Shown piece by piece: positions 1 to 10,300 of a stretch of DNA of 64,000 nt. Source of the DNA: Verrucomicrobium sp. BvORR106 (GTDB taxonomy: Bacteria > Verrucomicrobiota > Verrucomicrobiia > Verrucomicrobiales > Verrucomicrobiaceae); NCBI RefSeq assembly GCF_000739655.1, contig NZ_BATR01000171.1, forward strand, positions 1 through 64,000, in the 5' to 3' direction. The translations under genes were made by a program, and so were the position numbers. How positions within the stretch are numbered: position 1 is the stretch's first letter; each line of letters starts with the position of its first letter. A model generated the notes under the pieces. The model made no database searches and was not told the DNA's origin. It saw nothing but the letters and a program-made list of their open reading frames with translations.

Positions 1-142
1 TAGCTCGTCAGTCGAGCCATTGAACGCTTCCAATGCCGAGCTAAAGCTCTGGACTACTTTGAGCAGCGCATGCGGCATTGGTGTTGAAAATCTCCTCGAA
101 CCGATGGCATTCGCGGCACTTGCATTGCCGCCACAGAACGCA

Positions 143-254
143 TCCGGCGGGACGCCGGACCCACGCACCGGCTGGAAGCCGGTGTCACCTATCTCTGAAG
201 GAGATGTCTATCTCAGCCCAGGGTTGGACGAGCCTCAAGCGAGTCTACCCTGGG
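143..254. repeat. cluster of GGA-triloop hairpins plus long-loop hairpin
   Basis: Two perfect stems close on the triloop GGA (143-159, 166-184). A weaker stem follows at 191-205. Then comes an 8-bp stem (217-224 with 247-254) around a loop with the core CGAGCCTCAAGCGAGTC. The same loop core is found at 15.94, 18.15, 18.34 and 18.57 kb with different but still complementary arms. This is read directly from the sequence; a role as RNA structure, mobile module or nucleoid site is inference. Confidence 0.75.
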
Positions 255-507
255 TACAGCCACCGATGATGATCAGGTGGGGAAGCCGACGGCACGTCTT
301 ATTCGCAATGCCCTGATCTGAGAAACCCATGATGATTCGCGTGGATATAGCGACCTCTCCCGCTCCGGTCACTCAGAAGGCCGCTCGACTGAGCGGGGCT
401 GGGAACCCCCGCCTCCTTTATCCCAAGCCATCGTGCACGTGGCTGCGTGACTTGCATCACCTGAACTTCGGCGACTGCTGCCGAAGCCAATCTCCCCAGC
501 ACCTCAA

Positions 508-542
508 GTCTGACGTCTGGTGTCTGGAAGTCTGGCGTCTCC
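508..542 (+). repeat. GTCT-type degenerate tandem repeat, copy 1
   Basis: The stretch consists of GTCTGACGTCTGG, GTGTCTGG, AAGTCTGG and CGTCTCC units in register. It matches the layout of the GTCTTGTGTCTTGAAGTCTT repeats at 15.81, 20.08, 21.35 and 21.50 kb, with TGG replacing TTG. It lies just downstream of the stop codon of the minus-strand thioesterase gene. Confidence 0.5.
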
Positions 543-555
543 GACTTCGTCGACC

Positions 556-1047
556 TCAGATCTCCAGACACGCACAGTGGGTTTCAGGAAACTGCACTGA
601 GTCATCCTCCACCACCAGAGTCACCTCGGCGACGGCGACGAGCACCTCCACTCCGGCCTGGGCTCCCTGGCTGTAAATGTCCACTTCCACCACGGCGATG
701 CTGCGGGAACACCGCAACACATTGGCCACGGCGCGAACCGTCCGGCCGGTCGCTGTTTCCAGATACCGCAGTTTGAAATCAAGCCGCACCACGCTTGTAT
801 CTGGAGCCACCACGGACTTTACGGCGCTCCTGGCAGCATGATCCGCCAGGGAAGCCTGCACGACCGCATGCAGAGACTGCTGGGGCTTGCCCATCCAGGC
901 GGGCAATTCCACCTGGGCGGTGCAAATGCCTTCTTCAGTCGCCAGTTCACGGACACCCAGTTGATTGATGAAAGCGGCATCCACAAACAGATTCGTGACC
1001 TTGGTCAGCGACACTTCCGGTTCAGAGGATGGGACGGTGGATCTCAT
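556..1047 (-). CDS. PaaI-family hotdog thioesterase
   Basis: This 163-residue protein fits the PaaI/YdiI-like acyl-CoA thioesterase group of the hotdog fold, which hydrolyses acyl-CoA thioesters in the cytoplasm. The visible signs are an ADHAAR segment near residue 68, where the family helix sits, followed by beta strands of the form VVRLDFKLRYL, RAVANVLRCSRSIAVVEVDIY and VLVAVAEVTLVV. The length is normal for the family with a short N-terminal extension. It starts with ATG and has no strong ribosome binding site. It stands alone between noncoding stretches, so its substrate cannot be guessed. Confidence 0.75.
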   Translation of the reverse strand: MRSTVPSSEPEVSLTKVTNLFVDAAFINQLGVRELATEEGICTAQVELPAWMGKPQQSLHAVVQASLADHAARSAVKSVVAPDTSVVRLDFKLRYLETATGRTVRAVANVLRCSRSIAVVEVDIYSQGAQAGVEVLVAVAEVTLVVEDDSVQFPETHCACLEI

Positions 1048-1276
1048 GGAGTTCAGCCGATGGGGGGGTTTTGTAAACTCCCCGCCTGCACCGGAGTCTG
1101 ATGCAGGCTGGGAATTCGGCTCCCATTCTCACTCCATGAATCGCTCCGGGCGACCTGATTCACTGGCACTTTTGTCGGACTGACGGGTGTTTTTGCGGGG
1201 TGGCTGAAGACTTGCCTTCCGGCACCCCTTGCCCGTCTCCCACTCGCCTATCAGGGAATCCCCCAAAACGCCGACA

Positions 1277-2302
1277 TCACGCCACAGGCGGCGGATTGCG
1301 CTCAAAGCCCTGCTGATGCCAGTACGGATAGATCGCAGGAACCTTGCTGGCGGCATCCAGTTTGGCCACCTGCTCCGTCGTCAGATTCCATCCCACCGCG
1401 CCCAGGTTCTGCCGCAGTTGCTCTTCGTTCCGCGCCCCGATGATCACACTGGAGACGGTGGGACGCTGAAGCAACCAGTTGATGGCCACCTGCGGAATGG
1501 ACTTGCCGGTTTCCTCCGCCACCGCGTCCAGAGCGTCCACCACCGTGAAGAGGTATTCGTCCGGAACTTGAGGGCCATACTTGGCCGTGTCATGCAACCG
1601 GCTCGTCTCAGGCAGAGGCTGCCCCCGACGCAATTTGCCCGTCAATCTCCCCCACCCCAGCGGACTCCACACCATGGCCCCCACCTTCTGGTCCAGACCC
1701 AGCGGCATGAGCTCCCATTCGTACTCACGCCCGATCAGCGAGTAGTAGGCCTGGTTGGCCACATAGCGGGCCAGCCCGTACCGGTCTGCCAGCGCCAGAG
1801 ATTTCATGAGATGCCAGCCGGAGAAATTTGAGCAGCCCAGATAGCGGATCTTGCCTGCCTTGACGAGATTGTCGAGGGTGCCCAGCGTCTCCTCAATGGG
1901 GGTCATGGCATCGAAACCATGAAGCTGAAAGAGATCGATGTAATCGGTGCCCAGCCGCTTCAGGCTACCCTCAATCGAACGGATCAAGTGGTGACGGGAG
2001 GAGCCGACGTCGTTGGGACCATCGCCAAGGCGAAAGGTGGCCTTGGTGGAGATCAGCACCTGCTCCCGGCGGCCTTCAATGGCCTTGCCCAAAATCTCCT
2101 CCGCCTGCCCATCCGAATACACGTCGGCGGTGTCGAACATGTTCAGCCCGGCCTCGAGACAGATGTCCACCATCTTCGTGGCTTCGGCTACATCGCTCCC
2201 GCCCCAGGCCTTGAAGAAGGCCGTGCGCCCTCCCCAGGTACCGGTGCCAAAAGTCAATACCGGCACCTTGAGTCCGGATCCGCCAAGCAGTCTGTGTTCC
2301 AT
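1277..2302 (-). CDS. aldo/keto reductase
   Basis: The protein has 341 residues from the ATG at 2302, where the family's N-terminus (MEHRLLGGSGLKV) begins. The frame stays open further upstream, but that extension looks unrelated. It is an NAD(P)H-dependent aldo/keto reductase with the (beta/alpha)8 barrel. The catalytic tetrad is visible: Asp and Tyr in DTADVYS near residue 58, Lys in STKAT near 86 and His in LHGFD near 127. The C-terminal cofactor loop reads VIIGARNEEQLRQN. It resembles the YajO/Tas-like sugar or aldehyde reductases; the true substrate is unknown. The HD-domain gene lies 107 bp upstream on the same strand. Confidence 0.9.
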   Translation of the reverse strand: MEHRLLGGSGLKVPVLTFGTGTWGGRTAFFKAWGGSDVAEATKMVDICLEAGLNMFDTADVYSDGQAEEILGKAIEGRREQVLISTKATFRLGDGPNDVGSSRHHLIRSIEGSLKRLGTDYIDLFQLHGFDAMTPIEETLGTLDNLVKAGKIRYLGCSNFSGWHLMKSLALADRYGLARYVANQAYYSLIGREYEWELMPLGLDQKVGAMVWSPLGWGRLTGKLRRGQPLPETSRLHDTAKYGPQVPDEYLFTVVDALDAVAEETGKSIPQVAINWLLQRPTVSSVIIGARNEEQLRQNLGAVGWNLTTEQVAKLDAASKVPAIYPYWHQQGFERNPPPVA

Positions 2303-2409
2303 GAGAGTAAAATCGGTAAAGCGTTGAGTTGATGCGTTGCACCCCTCAGTACGCCACCCACCCCCTCTCCAGCCGCATGATCCTCCCTGGAAACGCCATG
2401 CTCCTCCGA

Positions 2410-3054
2410 TCAACCGGATACACGGCTCTCGAATTTGGCCAGCTCCAATTTCCTCACCAGGTTTGACCGGGCCTGCGCTTCATATTTATCCCGAAAATGG
2501 CGCGTCCTGTAGATGAAGTTCCGCTGCAGGAACTTCCGCAGCACGTCACAGCGCTTCTGCGCATAGAGATCAACCGGCACCCACTCATACTCCCGCCGGA
2601 TGGCGCGGTCGTATTCCTCGAACCTCGGCCACAGCTGGCCCAGGATGGCCAGATCCACATCCACCATCACGGCGCCGTCAGTGTCCGGTTCTGCCTGATG
2701 AGTCTTGGTGAGCATCACCAAATCACGAATTTTCGCGCCCAAATCCCCGCCCTCCCGTCCTCCTTCCCGGAGACATTCCAGGGCGAGATCAGCGCTGCGT
2801 TCTTCATTGTCTGTGGCACGGGTATCGTACACGGCATCATGAAACCAGAGGGCAAACTCCACCGCGGGAGCCTCAGCCACCAGATGACGGGACTCATCCA
2901 GTCCCGCCAGACACTCGTTGAGGTGACGCGCGTTGTGATAAGCACGCCCCACCTCTCCATACGCAGTCATCAACCGGTCAAACCAAGGCGCTGCCGCTCC
3001 TTCCAATCCCAGTTCCGTCCACACCTTCTCAAACCTGGCCTTCGTCACACGCAT
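2410..3054 (-). CDS. HD-superfamily predicted metal-dependent phosphohydrolase
   Basis: The protein has 214 residues. It carries YHNARHL (His40, His44) and FALWFHDAVYD (His72-Asp73), the HD-type metal site, followed by NEERSA. This matches the COG4339-like group of small predicted HD phosphohydrolases whose substrates are unknown. The ATG at 3054 has a good ribosome binding site, GGAGG seven bases upstream. It is on the same strand as the aldo/keto reductase gene and could be cotranscribed with it, although 107 bp separate the two. Confidence 0.8.
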   Translation of the reverse strand: MRVTKARFEKVWTELGLEGAAAPWFDRLMTAYGEVGRAYHNARHLNECLAGLDESRHLVAEAPAVEFALWFHDAVYDTRATDNEERSADLALECLREGGREGGDLGAKIRDLVMLTKTHQAEPDTDGAVMVDVDLAILGQLWPRFEEYDRAIRREYEWVPVDLYAQKRCDVLRKFLQRNFIYRTRHFRDKYEAQARSNLVRKLELAKFESRVSG

Positions 3055-3117
3055 TCCATATCCTCCATCACCCTCAGGTCCCGCATTTTGCCCTCATCCT
3101 GATGCATTACGCAACAT

Positions 3118-6100
3118 CTATCGCATTCTTTTTCGCCTCGCGCGGAGAAGCGCTTCAACACCTGCCAGCACGGCCAGCCCTGCCGCCAGTGACCAGAGCG
3201 ATGCGGTGCGGGCAGGTTCCCAGGGTTGCGACAGATTCATCTCCACCGTGGCGTGGTCCTTGAGCTTGCGGAAATGATACACAGTCCCCGAGAGCGGCAC
3301 ATCCACCGGCAGTGAAAGACGCCCCGCTGGCTTGAGCTGAGGTTGCTGCGGTTGGGCACCAAATGGATCTGGCTGGCCGAAGCCTCCGCCACCGGCAAAG
3401 GGGTCCGCAGGAGCGGCAGCAGGCGCAGCCGCGGTCCCCAGAATGGCAGGAGCTTGATCTTGCCAAGCTTGGCTCACTCCGTTCAGCATCTTGGCACGCT
3501 GATGATCGCGGGCGGTGTCAAAATACTCGCCGCGTTTCTGCTCCGCACGCTCCATACCCCGACGTGCCGCCGAGTTGTACCTGTCCAATCGCAACACATC
3601 CTGAAAGGTCCTGACGGCTGCATCATAGTCTGCAATGTTGTAGTAGCTGTAACCTTGCTGCAACAGCCGCTCCACTTCGGCGACTGGTGCAGCAGCTGGA
3701 GCAGATGGCGTTGCCGGAGCGGGGGCAAACGGGTCCGCCCCCGCGGGTCTCTCTGGCAACGTGATAGCTGCCACACCGGAGGAAGTGATGATTTGAGATC
3801 TAAAAGGATCGCGATTGGCCAGAGCTGCACTTGGGCCAGTGGTGAGCGACGGTGCATTCACTGGAACATCTGCAATGACTGGCGGGTTCACTTGAGCCCC
3901 CTGCGTCATGGGCACCTGCGTTATCGATCCAGACACGACCGTGGCCATCTGCTGCGAGTCGGTGGAATTATTGTAGACGTTGGCTCTTCCCAGATTCGCC
4001 CCTTTAGAAGGAGTGGGTTTTGCTTCCGCGTTTTTGGCCCCCGTGGCCTGATCCTTGAGTTCACTCTGCGGCTTGCCCGCTGCAAAGAACTTGTTGTCCA
4101 CCGCCACGTTGTCATTCAGCACCGTGTTATCCCCAAATGGCACGGCTCCGAAGCCACCGGTGGCACCGCGAAGCTGACCGCCATCGACCAAGCCGTTGGC
4201 CGCCCAACTGTTGCTGCTCACCCCTCCCTGCGGAATCTGGGGCGGGTCGAATTGTCCCTGCATAGCACCATTGCCGTTCGTCCGATTCCCGAAGACCGGC
4301 ACCTTGAGACGGTTCTCATCCAAAACGAGGTTTTGCTGTTGCAGTTGCTCCTCGATCTGACGATTGCTTTTCGACAGCGTCGCATCGTCATCCGCGACGA
4401 ATTCCTTCCCCTTCATTTTGGAGGGCTTGCGGTTGTACGAGCTGCTCTTCTTATTCTGCTGATACTGCTGGAGTTCCCGCAGTTGTTTCTCGGCATTTCC
4501 CAGCGCTTCCTGCGCATCCGCCTGACTGATGTTGGAAGAGCTCGCCACACGGTTCAGCCGCATCGCGTCGCTCAGTTTCTGCTGAGCTTTTTCATCCTCA
4601 TAGATCTCTTCGACGACGGCTTCCATGTTCCCATCGACGGAGCCTAGATCGTATTTCTCCGGCACCCACACGTTCCAGAGCGTGCGCTCTGCGGAGAGTC
4701 CCACCAGTTCAGGATCATCCAGCTTCGTGCGCCCCTTCAACCCCTTCCGGTTCGAGGCATTCACACGATAGACCAGTTGCACTTGCTGGGACAGCTCACC
4801 GGGGCGCATCTGAATGAGCGGGATCAGAAACAGGGATTTCCCGTCACGCTCACCCAAGTCCGCACGCACCCGCTCGCCACCCACTGTCACCGAAACCAGC
4901 TCCGCCCCTTCCGGCAGGCGCACGGGTAGAAACTGCAGTGATCGATTGGCCAGGGAGTACACCACCGTTTCCCACCGCTCTCCGTTGGGGCGCAGGGCGG
5001 AGGTGATGTCCGCGAGAGTGACAATGGCGGCATTCCCCGCAGTGGCCTCCGTGCGTGAGAAGCTGAGCTTCACATCCGCCTGGTCATTCCGCCCGAGGAA
5101 GTACTGGGCCTGCCCCAGTGCCGTCGGCAGATAGGGCACATTCTGTGCGACTGTTTCATCTACCCCTTGCAGGGAGGACTTCACCTCGCTGGCGGACGCA
5201 TTGTCCACAATGAAAAAGCGGCGGGCTCGCGTTGCCCCGTCCACCTTCACCAGAGGGAGCGCCTGAGTTCCCTCTAGCGGCAACTCCCAATCGAGCGTCA
5301 CCGCCGTTGTGTTCAAGACATCGCTCTGGAATCCTACGGCGTACTCCCTCCGGTCTCCCACCACCCTGGACTGGGTATCCCGTATATTGACTCCTCGCAC
5401 CCTCGCCTCCGGCAGAGAGGCGGGCAGGTTCAGTTTCAATTCACGCAACATCCCCTGATCCATCTGCACTCCCACTTGTTGGGAGTAGAGCAGGCCCGCA
5501 TCCGTCGCCTGGGCCAGGAGCACGGCGTTGACACCGTATTTGGCAGGCTGCGGAAGCAGAGACACCGGCGGCAGATCCGACAATGCGGCCTCTTTCACAT
5601 CCAGCGACTCCCAGCGCAAGGCACGCTTCACCGTCTGCGGCTCCGTCACGGAGAACACACTGCTTGACGTTGTGACATCGAACTCCCGCCACTTGGTTCC
5701 TGGAGCAAGACCAATGCGGGTCTCCGTAGCGGCATGCGTGGCGAGATACGCAACGGCCTTGAGGCCCAAGACGCCCTCCACACTCACCGCGGGCAGCGTC
5801 ACCGCTGCCGCCGCGGTTCCCGGCGGACGCACCTGAGTCAGATTCAGCACGATCCGCACCTCTCTCAATCCGCTCGCGTCAAACTGGATGAAGACTCCTG
5901 CGTCATCCCGCTGCCAACTCTTGATGCCAGGCCCCGTGAGACTCTGCACCTCATATCCTTTGACGAGCGGCACGTATGCCTCATGGAGAGGCAACCGGCC
6001 TGCATGGAGCGTCAGGGCAGCGAGGATCTCCACCTTCTCCGCGCTCAACTGATAGACCGCTTCCACCTCGCCTGTGACGCCATTCGGCGCCGGCTCCACC

Positions 6101-7308
6101 TTGTACTTCAGGTTCGCCTGTCCCGGAGCAATCCAGTACCCAAGACCAACGACACTGGCATCTGTCCGTCGCTCCAGTTCTGGTCCAGCCACAGGCGTCA
6201 CGACCAGGGCCGGGGAGGCTCGCAGCCCCACCGCCCTCTCAAGCCTCGTCGCCAGGGCACCCACGTACGGCGCGGTTCTTTCCCCCGCAGCACCGGATGC
6301 CGCACGGCTGAAGTCAGCCGTGAAGGTGAACTCATCCCGCACCGGGGATGCTGTGGTAATTTCCGCAAACTTTCGAGCCCCATTCTCGCGGACGACAACG
6401 GACTGCACGCCGGTCGCGGACCAGCGCAGCAGTTGCAGATCACGATCCACCTCCAGGGTGAACTGGCGCCGCTCCGCCCCGGGAAATCTGAACCGGGCCA
6501 AGACGTCCACCTTCTCCTGCAAGGGGCGGGCCGTCACATAGGACTGCACCTCCGCCACTGCTGGCACGGCCACGCCGGTTGCCCGTCGGGCGGGTTCGCG
6601 CTGTAATTTGAGCTCCCGCACTCCGGCCAGGGCAAAGGTGAATACGCGACGTCCATCCCTTACCTCTTCAGATACCATTTGAGCCCCCACACCTGCACCC
6701 AGACCAGGCAAGCCATCCGTCAGCGGCACAATCACCCGCAGCACACTGGAGACCGCCACCGGGAGTTTGAGAGTCGTTTCCTGCCACCCCTGGGGCAGGG
6801 CACGGGAAGCCTTTCCGGCCAGCTCATGTGCCCCCGGTTTCTCAATGAGGACCGCTCCGTCCTTCAGCGGCGCAGCATGGCCATCGAGCGTCCATTGACT
6901 TCCTGCCGAGTCCCCCAGGGCAAACTCGAGCGGCAGGGTTCGCCAGTCACCTTGAGTAGTAGCCTGCAGCCTGCTGCCCACCACCACCTCCGTCTCGCGC
7001 ACCTCCACCTCATGCAGCGCCAGGTTCACCACCGCCGCCTCGCCTTTCAGCCCCTCCTTGTCCTTTTCCGGGCGACGCGCCTCCTTGGCCAGATCCCACA
7101 GTTTTTGAAAGGCATCGTAGTCGAGGTAATAACGCTCCGGCTTCTGCCCCTGCAATGGCCGGGAGGCATCAAAGGGAACGATCACCGAATGCACCGCGGG
7201 GTCCGCGGGAAACTCCGGCTTCTCCTGGGCCCGCAAACCGTGGCTCAAGGCCAGGCAAAGAGCCCCTCCGACCACCAGCTTTTGATAGTTGAGTGAGGAA
7301 TGGTTCAT
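3118..7308 (-). CDS. giant exported protein C with TPR-like segment (unknown function)
   Basis: The product has 1396 residues and I do not recognise a function. The ATG at 7308 overlaps the stop of the upstream gene as ATGA and has AAAGGAG eight bases upstream, which indicates translational coupling. Residues 1-25 form a signal peptide ending near RAQ. A segment VIVPFDASRPLQ...YYLDYDAFQKLWDLAK matches the N-terminal motif of both upstream genes. The body is beta-rich, and near residue 793 it has QFLPVRLPEGAELVSV, also shared. Residues about 930-1200 are low complexity in Gln, Asn and Gly. A TPR-like stretch follows (VERLLQQGYSYYNIADYDAA), then a Pro/Gln-rich region and a C-terminal transmembrane helix with a basic end (RARRKRMR). 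It probably faces the periplasm, anchored at the C-terminus. Confidence 0.85.
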   Translation of the reverse strand: MNHSSLNYQKLVVGGALCLALSHGLRAQEKPEFPADPAVHSVIVPFDASRPLQGQKPERYYLDYDAFQKLWDLAKEARRPEKDKEGLKGEAAVVNLALHEVEVRETEVVVGSRLQATTQGDWRTLPLEFALGDSAGSQWTLDGHAAPLKDGAVLIEKPGAHELAGKASRALPQGWQETTLKLPVAVSSVLRVIVPLTDGLPGLGAGVGAQMVSEEVRDGRRVFTFALAGVRELKLQREPARRATGVAVPAVAEVQSYVTARPLQEKVDVLARFRFPGAERRQFTLEVDRDLQLLRWSATGVQSVVVRENGARKFAEITTASPVRDEFTFTADFSRAASGAAGERTAPYVGALATRLERAVGLRASPALVVTPVAGPELERRTDASVVGLGYWIAPGQANLKYKVEPAPNGVTGEVEAVYQLSAEKVEILAALTLHAGRLPLHEAYVPLVKGYEVQSLTGPGIKSWQRDDAGVFIQFDASGLREVRIVLNLTQVRPPGTAAAAVTLPAVSVEGVLGLKAVAYLATHAATETRIGLAPGTKWREFDVTTSSSVFSVTEPQTVKRALRWESLDVKEAALSDLPPVSLLPQPAKYGVNAVLLAQATDAGLLYSQQVGVQMDQGMLRELKLNLPASLPEARVRGVNIRDTQSRVVGDRREYAVGFQSDVLNTTAVTLDWELPLEGTQALPLVKVDGATRARRFFIVDNASASEVKSSLQGVDETVAQNVPYLPTALGQAQYFLGRNDQADVKLSFSRTEATAGNAAIVTLADITSALRPNGERWETVVYSLANRSLQFLPVRLPEGAELVSVTVGGERVRADLGERDGKSLFLIPLIQMRPGELSQQVQLVYRVNASNRKGLKGRTKLDDPELVGLSAERTLWNVWVPEKYDLGSVDGNMEAVVEEIYEDEKAQQKLSDAMRLNRVASSSNISQADAQEALGNAEKQLRELQQYQQNKKSSSYNRKPSKMKGKEFVADDDATLSKSNRQIEEQLQQQNLVLDENRLKVPVFGNRTNGNGAMQGQFDPPQIPQGGVSSNSWAANGLVDGGQLRGATGGFGAVPFGDNTVLNDNVAVDNKFFAAGKPQSELKDQATGAKNAEAKPTPSKGANLGRANVYNNSTDSQQMATVVSGSITQVPMTQGAQVNPPVIADVPVNAPSLTTGPSAALANRDPFRSQIITSSGVAAITLPERPAGADPFAPAPATPSAPAAAPVAEVERLLQQGYSYYNIADYDAAVRTFQDVLRLDRYNSAARRGMERAEQKRGEYFDTARDHQRAKMLNGVSQAWQDQAPAILGTAAAPAAAPADPFAGGGGFGQPDPFGAQPQQPQLKPAGRLSLPVDVPLSGTVYHFRKLKDHATVEMNLSQPWEPARTASLWSLAAGLAVLAGVEALLRARRKRMR

Positions 7309-10300
7309 ACCGCGAACTCCTTTCCGCGAATCTGCCGTGAAGACGGGACCGGAGTGGACCAGAGCAGGAGTTTCCATAGAAGTCGAAGGCCAAAGCCCAG
7401 CAGCCAGCCCAACAGGAGGGCATTGCACGAGGGCAGCAAGTGGGGGAACAAAAGGGGCGGGGCGAACGTGAGCAGCAGGCAAACGAAGAGAGTGCTCATC
7501 CAAGGACGATCCCGCCCGATCAAGCGAAACGCCAGGGCTCCGAGGATCACCAGAAGGCTGGTGCGGAACAACTGCCAGTCCCAGGAGACGTAGTGGATCA
7601 CGAGTGGATCTGCCTTTTGATGGCCTGTGAATTCCAGGACCTGCCCAGCAGTCGGAAGGTCCAGCTCCACAGGAAGTATCCCGGCCTTGCTGGACTTGAT
7701 CGCGGTCTGCTTGGGAACAACGATCACCACCCCCGACACAAACGCTTCTATCTGGTCAAGATTGGGCTGGGTATTGCGCACGATCAACCTGTTCCGTAGA
7801 GGATCAAATGATGCTGAAGATCCTTCCGGGAATTGGATTCCTTGCGCCTTCAGTATATCAGTAGCGGAAAAGTTGCCGCCGTGTCGTGCAGCTCCCCCAC
7901 CCTTAAGAAAACTGGGAGGCACTCTGTAGCTACGCGTGTATTGCTCGGTACCCACGTCCGACAGAGGGACGACCACCACAGCGAACGGCTCGATCTTGTA
8001 TTTCATACCAGCCAGTTCAGTCACATATCGCAACACCTCGGTCATAGGCACGTCCTTGAGATCCAGGCTGATCTGCGCCGTGCTGGGTGTAGAGCCATGC
8101 TTTGCTATGAGATTGATGCCTTTTCTGGAAGGATCTCTCTCCACCGTGTCAAAGTCACGACTCTTGATTCGCAAAAACTCAAGCGCTTCCTCGATCGAGG
8201 CTCCTTGGAACTGGACTCGGGGAATGATGATCCTGTCCATCTTGTTGGTGTAGTAGCGACTGGCATCTGCGCCCTCTCCATTTTGAGGCATTTCCTCGAA
8301 TTCCTGCAGGCCCAGATAATCCGCAGTCTTTTCTGCGCTCTGGATGCTTTCCACAAAGGCCTCCACCTGGTCAAGATTGGGCTGTGTATTGCGAGCCACC
8401 AACGCCTCCGCCTCCGCATCGTAGGCAGCATTCGCCCCTTCAGGAAACTGGATGCCCTGGGCCTTCAGCAGATCCACCACTGAAACCAACCCTTTGGGCG
8501 GCAACTCACTCTTGTGTCCGGTCGCCTTACTCTGCCATTCAAGATAACGCCGCAGCGGAAACTTGTAGCGCTGCGTGTACTGCTCTGCGCCGACGTCAGA
8601 CAAGGGCCCCACCAAGACATGGTCTGTCTTAATGACGTACTTATAGCCGGCCAGTTCTGTCACGTAGCGTAGAGCTTCAATGAGGGGCACATCGGTCAGG
8701 TCCAGGCTAATCTGTGCGGTGCTTGGGGTGGATCCCGTTTGCACAACCATCCGCACGCCTTTCTTCTCCGGATCACTTTCAGTGGCCATCCTGTCGAGTG
8801 CACTCGTCGCCACCTCCAACGAAGCCCCCTGGAATTGCACCTTCCGCAAAATGATTCGTTCGAGTTTCATCGTCATCGCCTGGATGGCAGCAGCATTATC
8901 CGGGCGTTGACTTTCGATCCACCAGTCCCCCTCACTCGCCTTTGAACCCCCTCCTGGCAGAAAGTCCACAGAAGCGGCCATAGGCATACTTGAGCCTGAA
9001 TGCCAGTAAGGCCACGGCATCTCATCCCAGAGAGTCGCCAACAAACTCCGGGGCGTATCTGCCTGTTCTTCTCCCACTTCCAATCCACCGCCGCTGTGAT
9101 GCAGGGCGTAGCCGTCTGGTGCATGCACCTTCCACTGTGAGCTCAGCACCGGCACCCCTTCCAGCACCGCAGGCGGTTCCAGAGGAGTCTTGCCCCACGA
9201 GCCCCATGTGATCGGGGCCGTTTCATAGACCACCTTGGCCGATACAAAATCGGCCTCGGAATTCAGCACCGGCAGTGGCACCCGCAACTGATCAGCACCT
9301 CCAGCCTGCACGGGCTTCACAGGCCGATCCTGCACCAGTGTACTCAACAGCACCGCTCCCTTGGGAAGCGCCAGCGAGAGGAACTGCCGGCCATTGTGCC
9401 GCAGTGTGTAGGTCACCTCATGGCGCACCGGACCATTCTGGCCGATGATGCTCACCATCCGGGCCTGCAACACGAGAGCCCCCGCAAGGGCGGCCGGTTT
9501 ATGCCGTTTGGCCGTGATCTGGATGGAGTGTTCTCCACCTGTTGAACTGAAGGCAGCGATCACCCGATGTCTCGGCTGATAGCCGGAAACTGCTGGAGGT
9601 CGCAGCGAGTCCAGGGGCTGCACGCCCTTTGTTTCGAACTCAATCTCCGTGTCGGTATTCGCCTCCACCACCCAGGCCGTGGTACGACGTCGGGCTCCGG
9701 GCGTGCCGATGTCCGGCAAAGTGGAGCGCAGAGACTGGCCGTCTCCATCTGTCGCAGGCAGGCTCATCCGGAACCGGATGCTCTCCGTGCCCAGCACTTC
9801 CTTCCGCAGCGTGAAGTGCCAGACGCCTGTCGCATCATCCAGCACCTGCTCCGCCACCAGCGGAGACGTCACACGGAACAAAGGCGCCAGCTTGGGATCC
9901 AGTTTTACATCGAACTTGCGCAGCGGCGCTCCGTTCACCAGCAGTTCGAGCTGCCCTTCGATCTCCACCTGCCGCGCTCTCGGCAGGGCATAGGCCGTCA
10001 CCGCGACATCGTGCACGGGGGCGCGGCGGGAGACTTCAAATTGAAGCTGCCAGTCCTTCAGGCAATACCAGGCCATGCGGCCTTTCACCGGGGAGAGCCT
10101 GATGTCACGTGCCTCCAGGCCGGTCGTGGCAGTCACGTTCACTTTCCACGATTCATCAAATGCCAGAGCGACATATCCCGTGGTCCGTGCTGAGCCAGGA
10201 ATCTGAAGCCCGCTCAGGGCAAAGGCTTCGGTGCTCGCGCCTTCTGCGGCAGCCGTGCCGATCTCCTTGCGAGTCCGCACCACAAAGATCGCATCGGTTC

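Larger units (their letters stand above)
1..555. other. noncoding region with hairpin cluster
   Basis: I see no convincing gene here. Bases 143-254 hold four inverted repeats in a row. TCCGGCG-GGA-CGCCGGA lies at 143-159 and CACCGGCT-GGA-AGCCGGTG at 166-184. ATCTC-TGAAG-GAGAT lies at 191-205. An 8-bp stem CCCAGGGT/ACCCTGGG with a 22-nt loop lies at 217-254. The last hairpin and its right flank (gatgatcaggtggg) recur near 18.33 kb. A GTCTGG-type degenerate repeat lies at 508-542. Small open frames here are incidental to the repeats. Confidence 0.7.
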
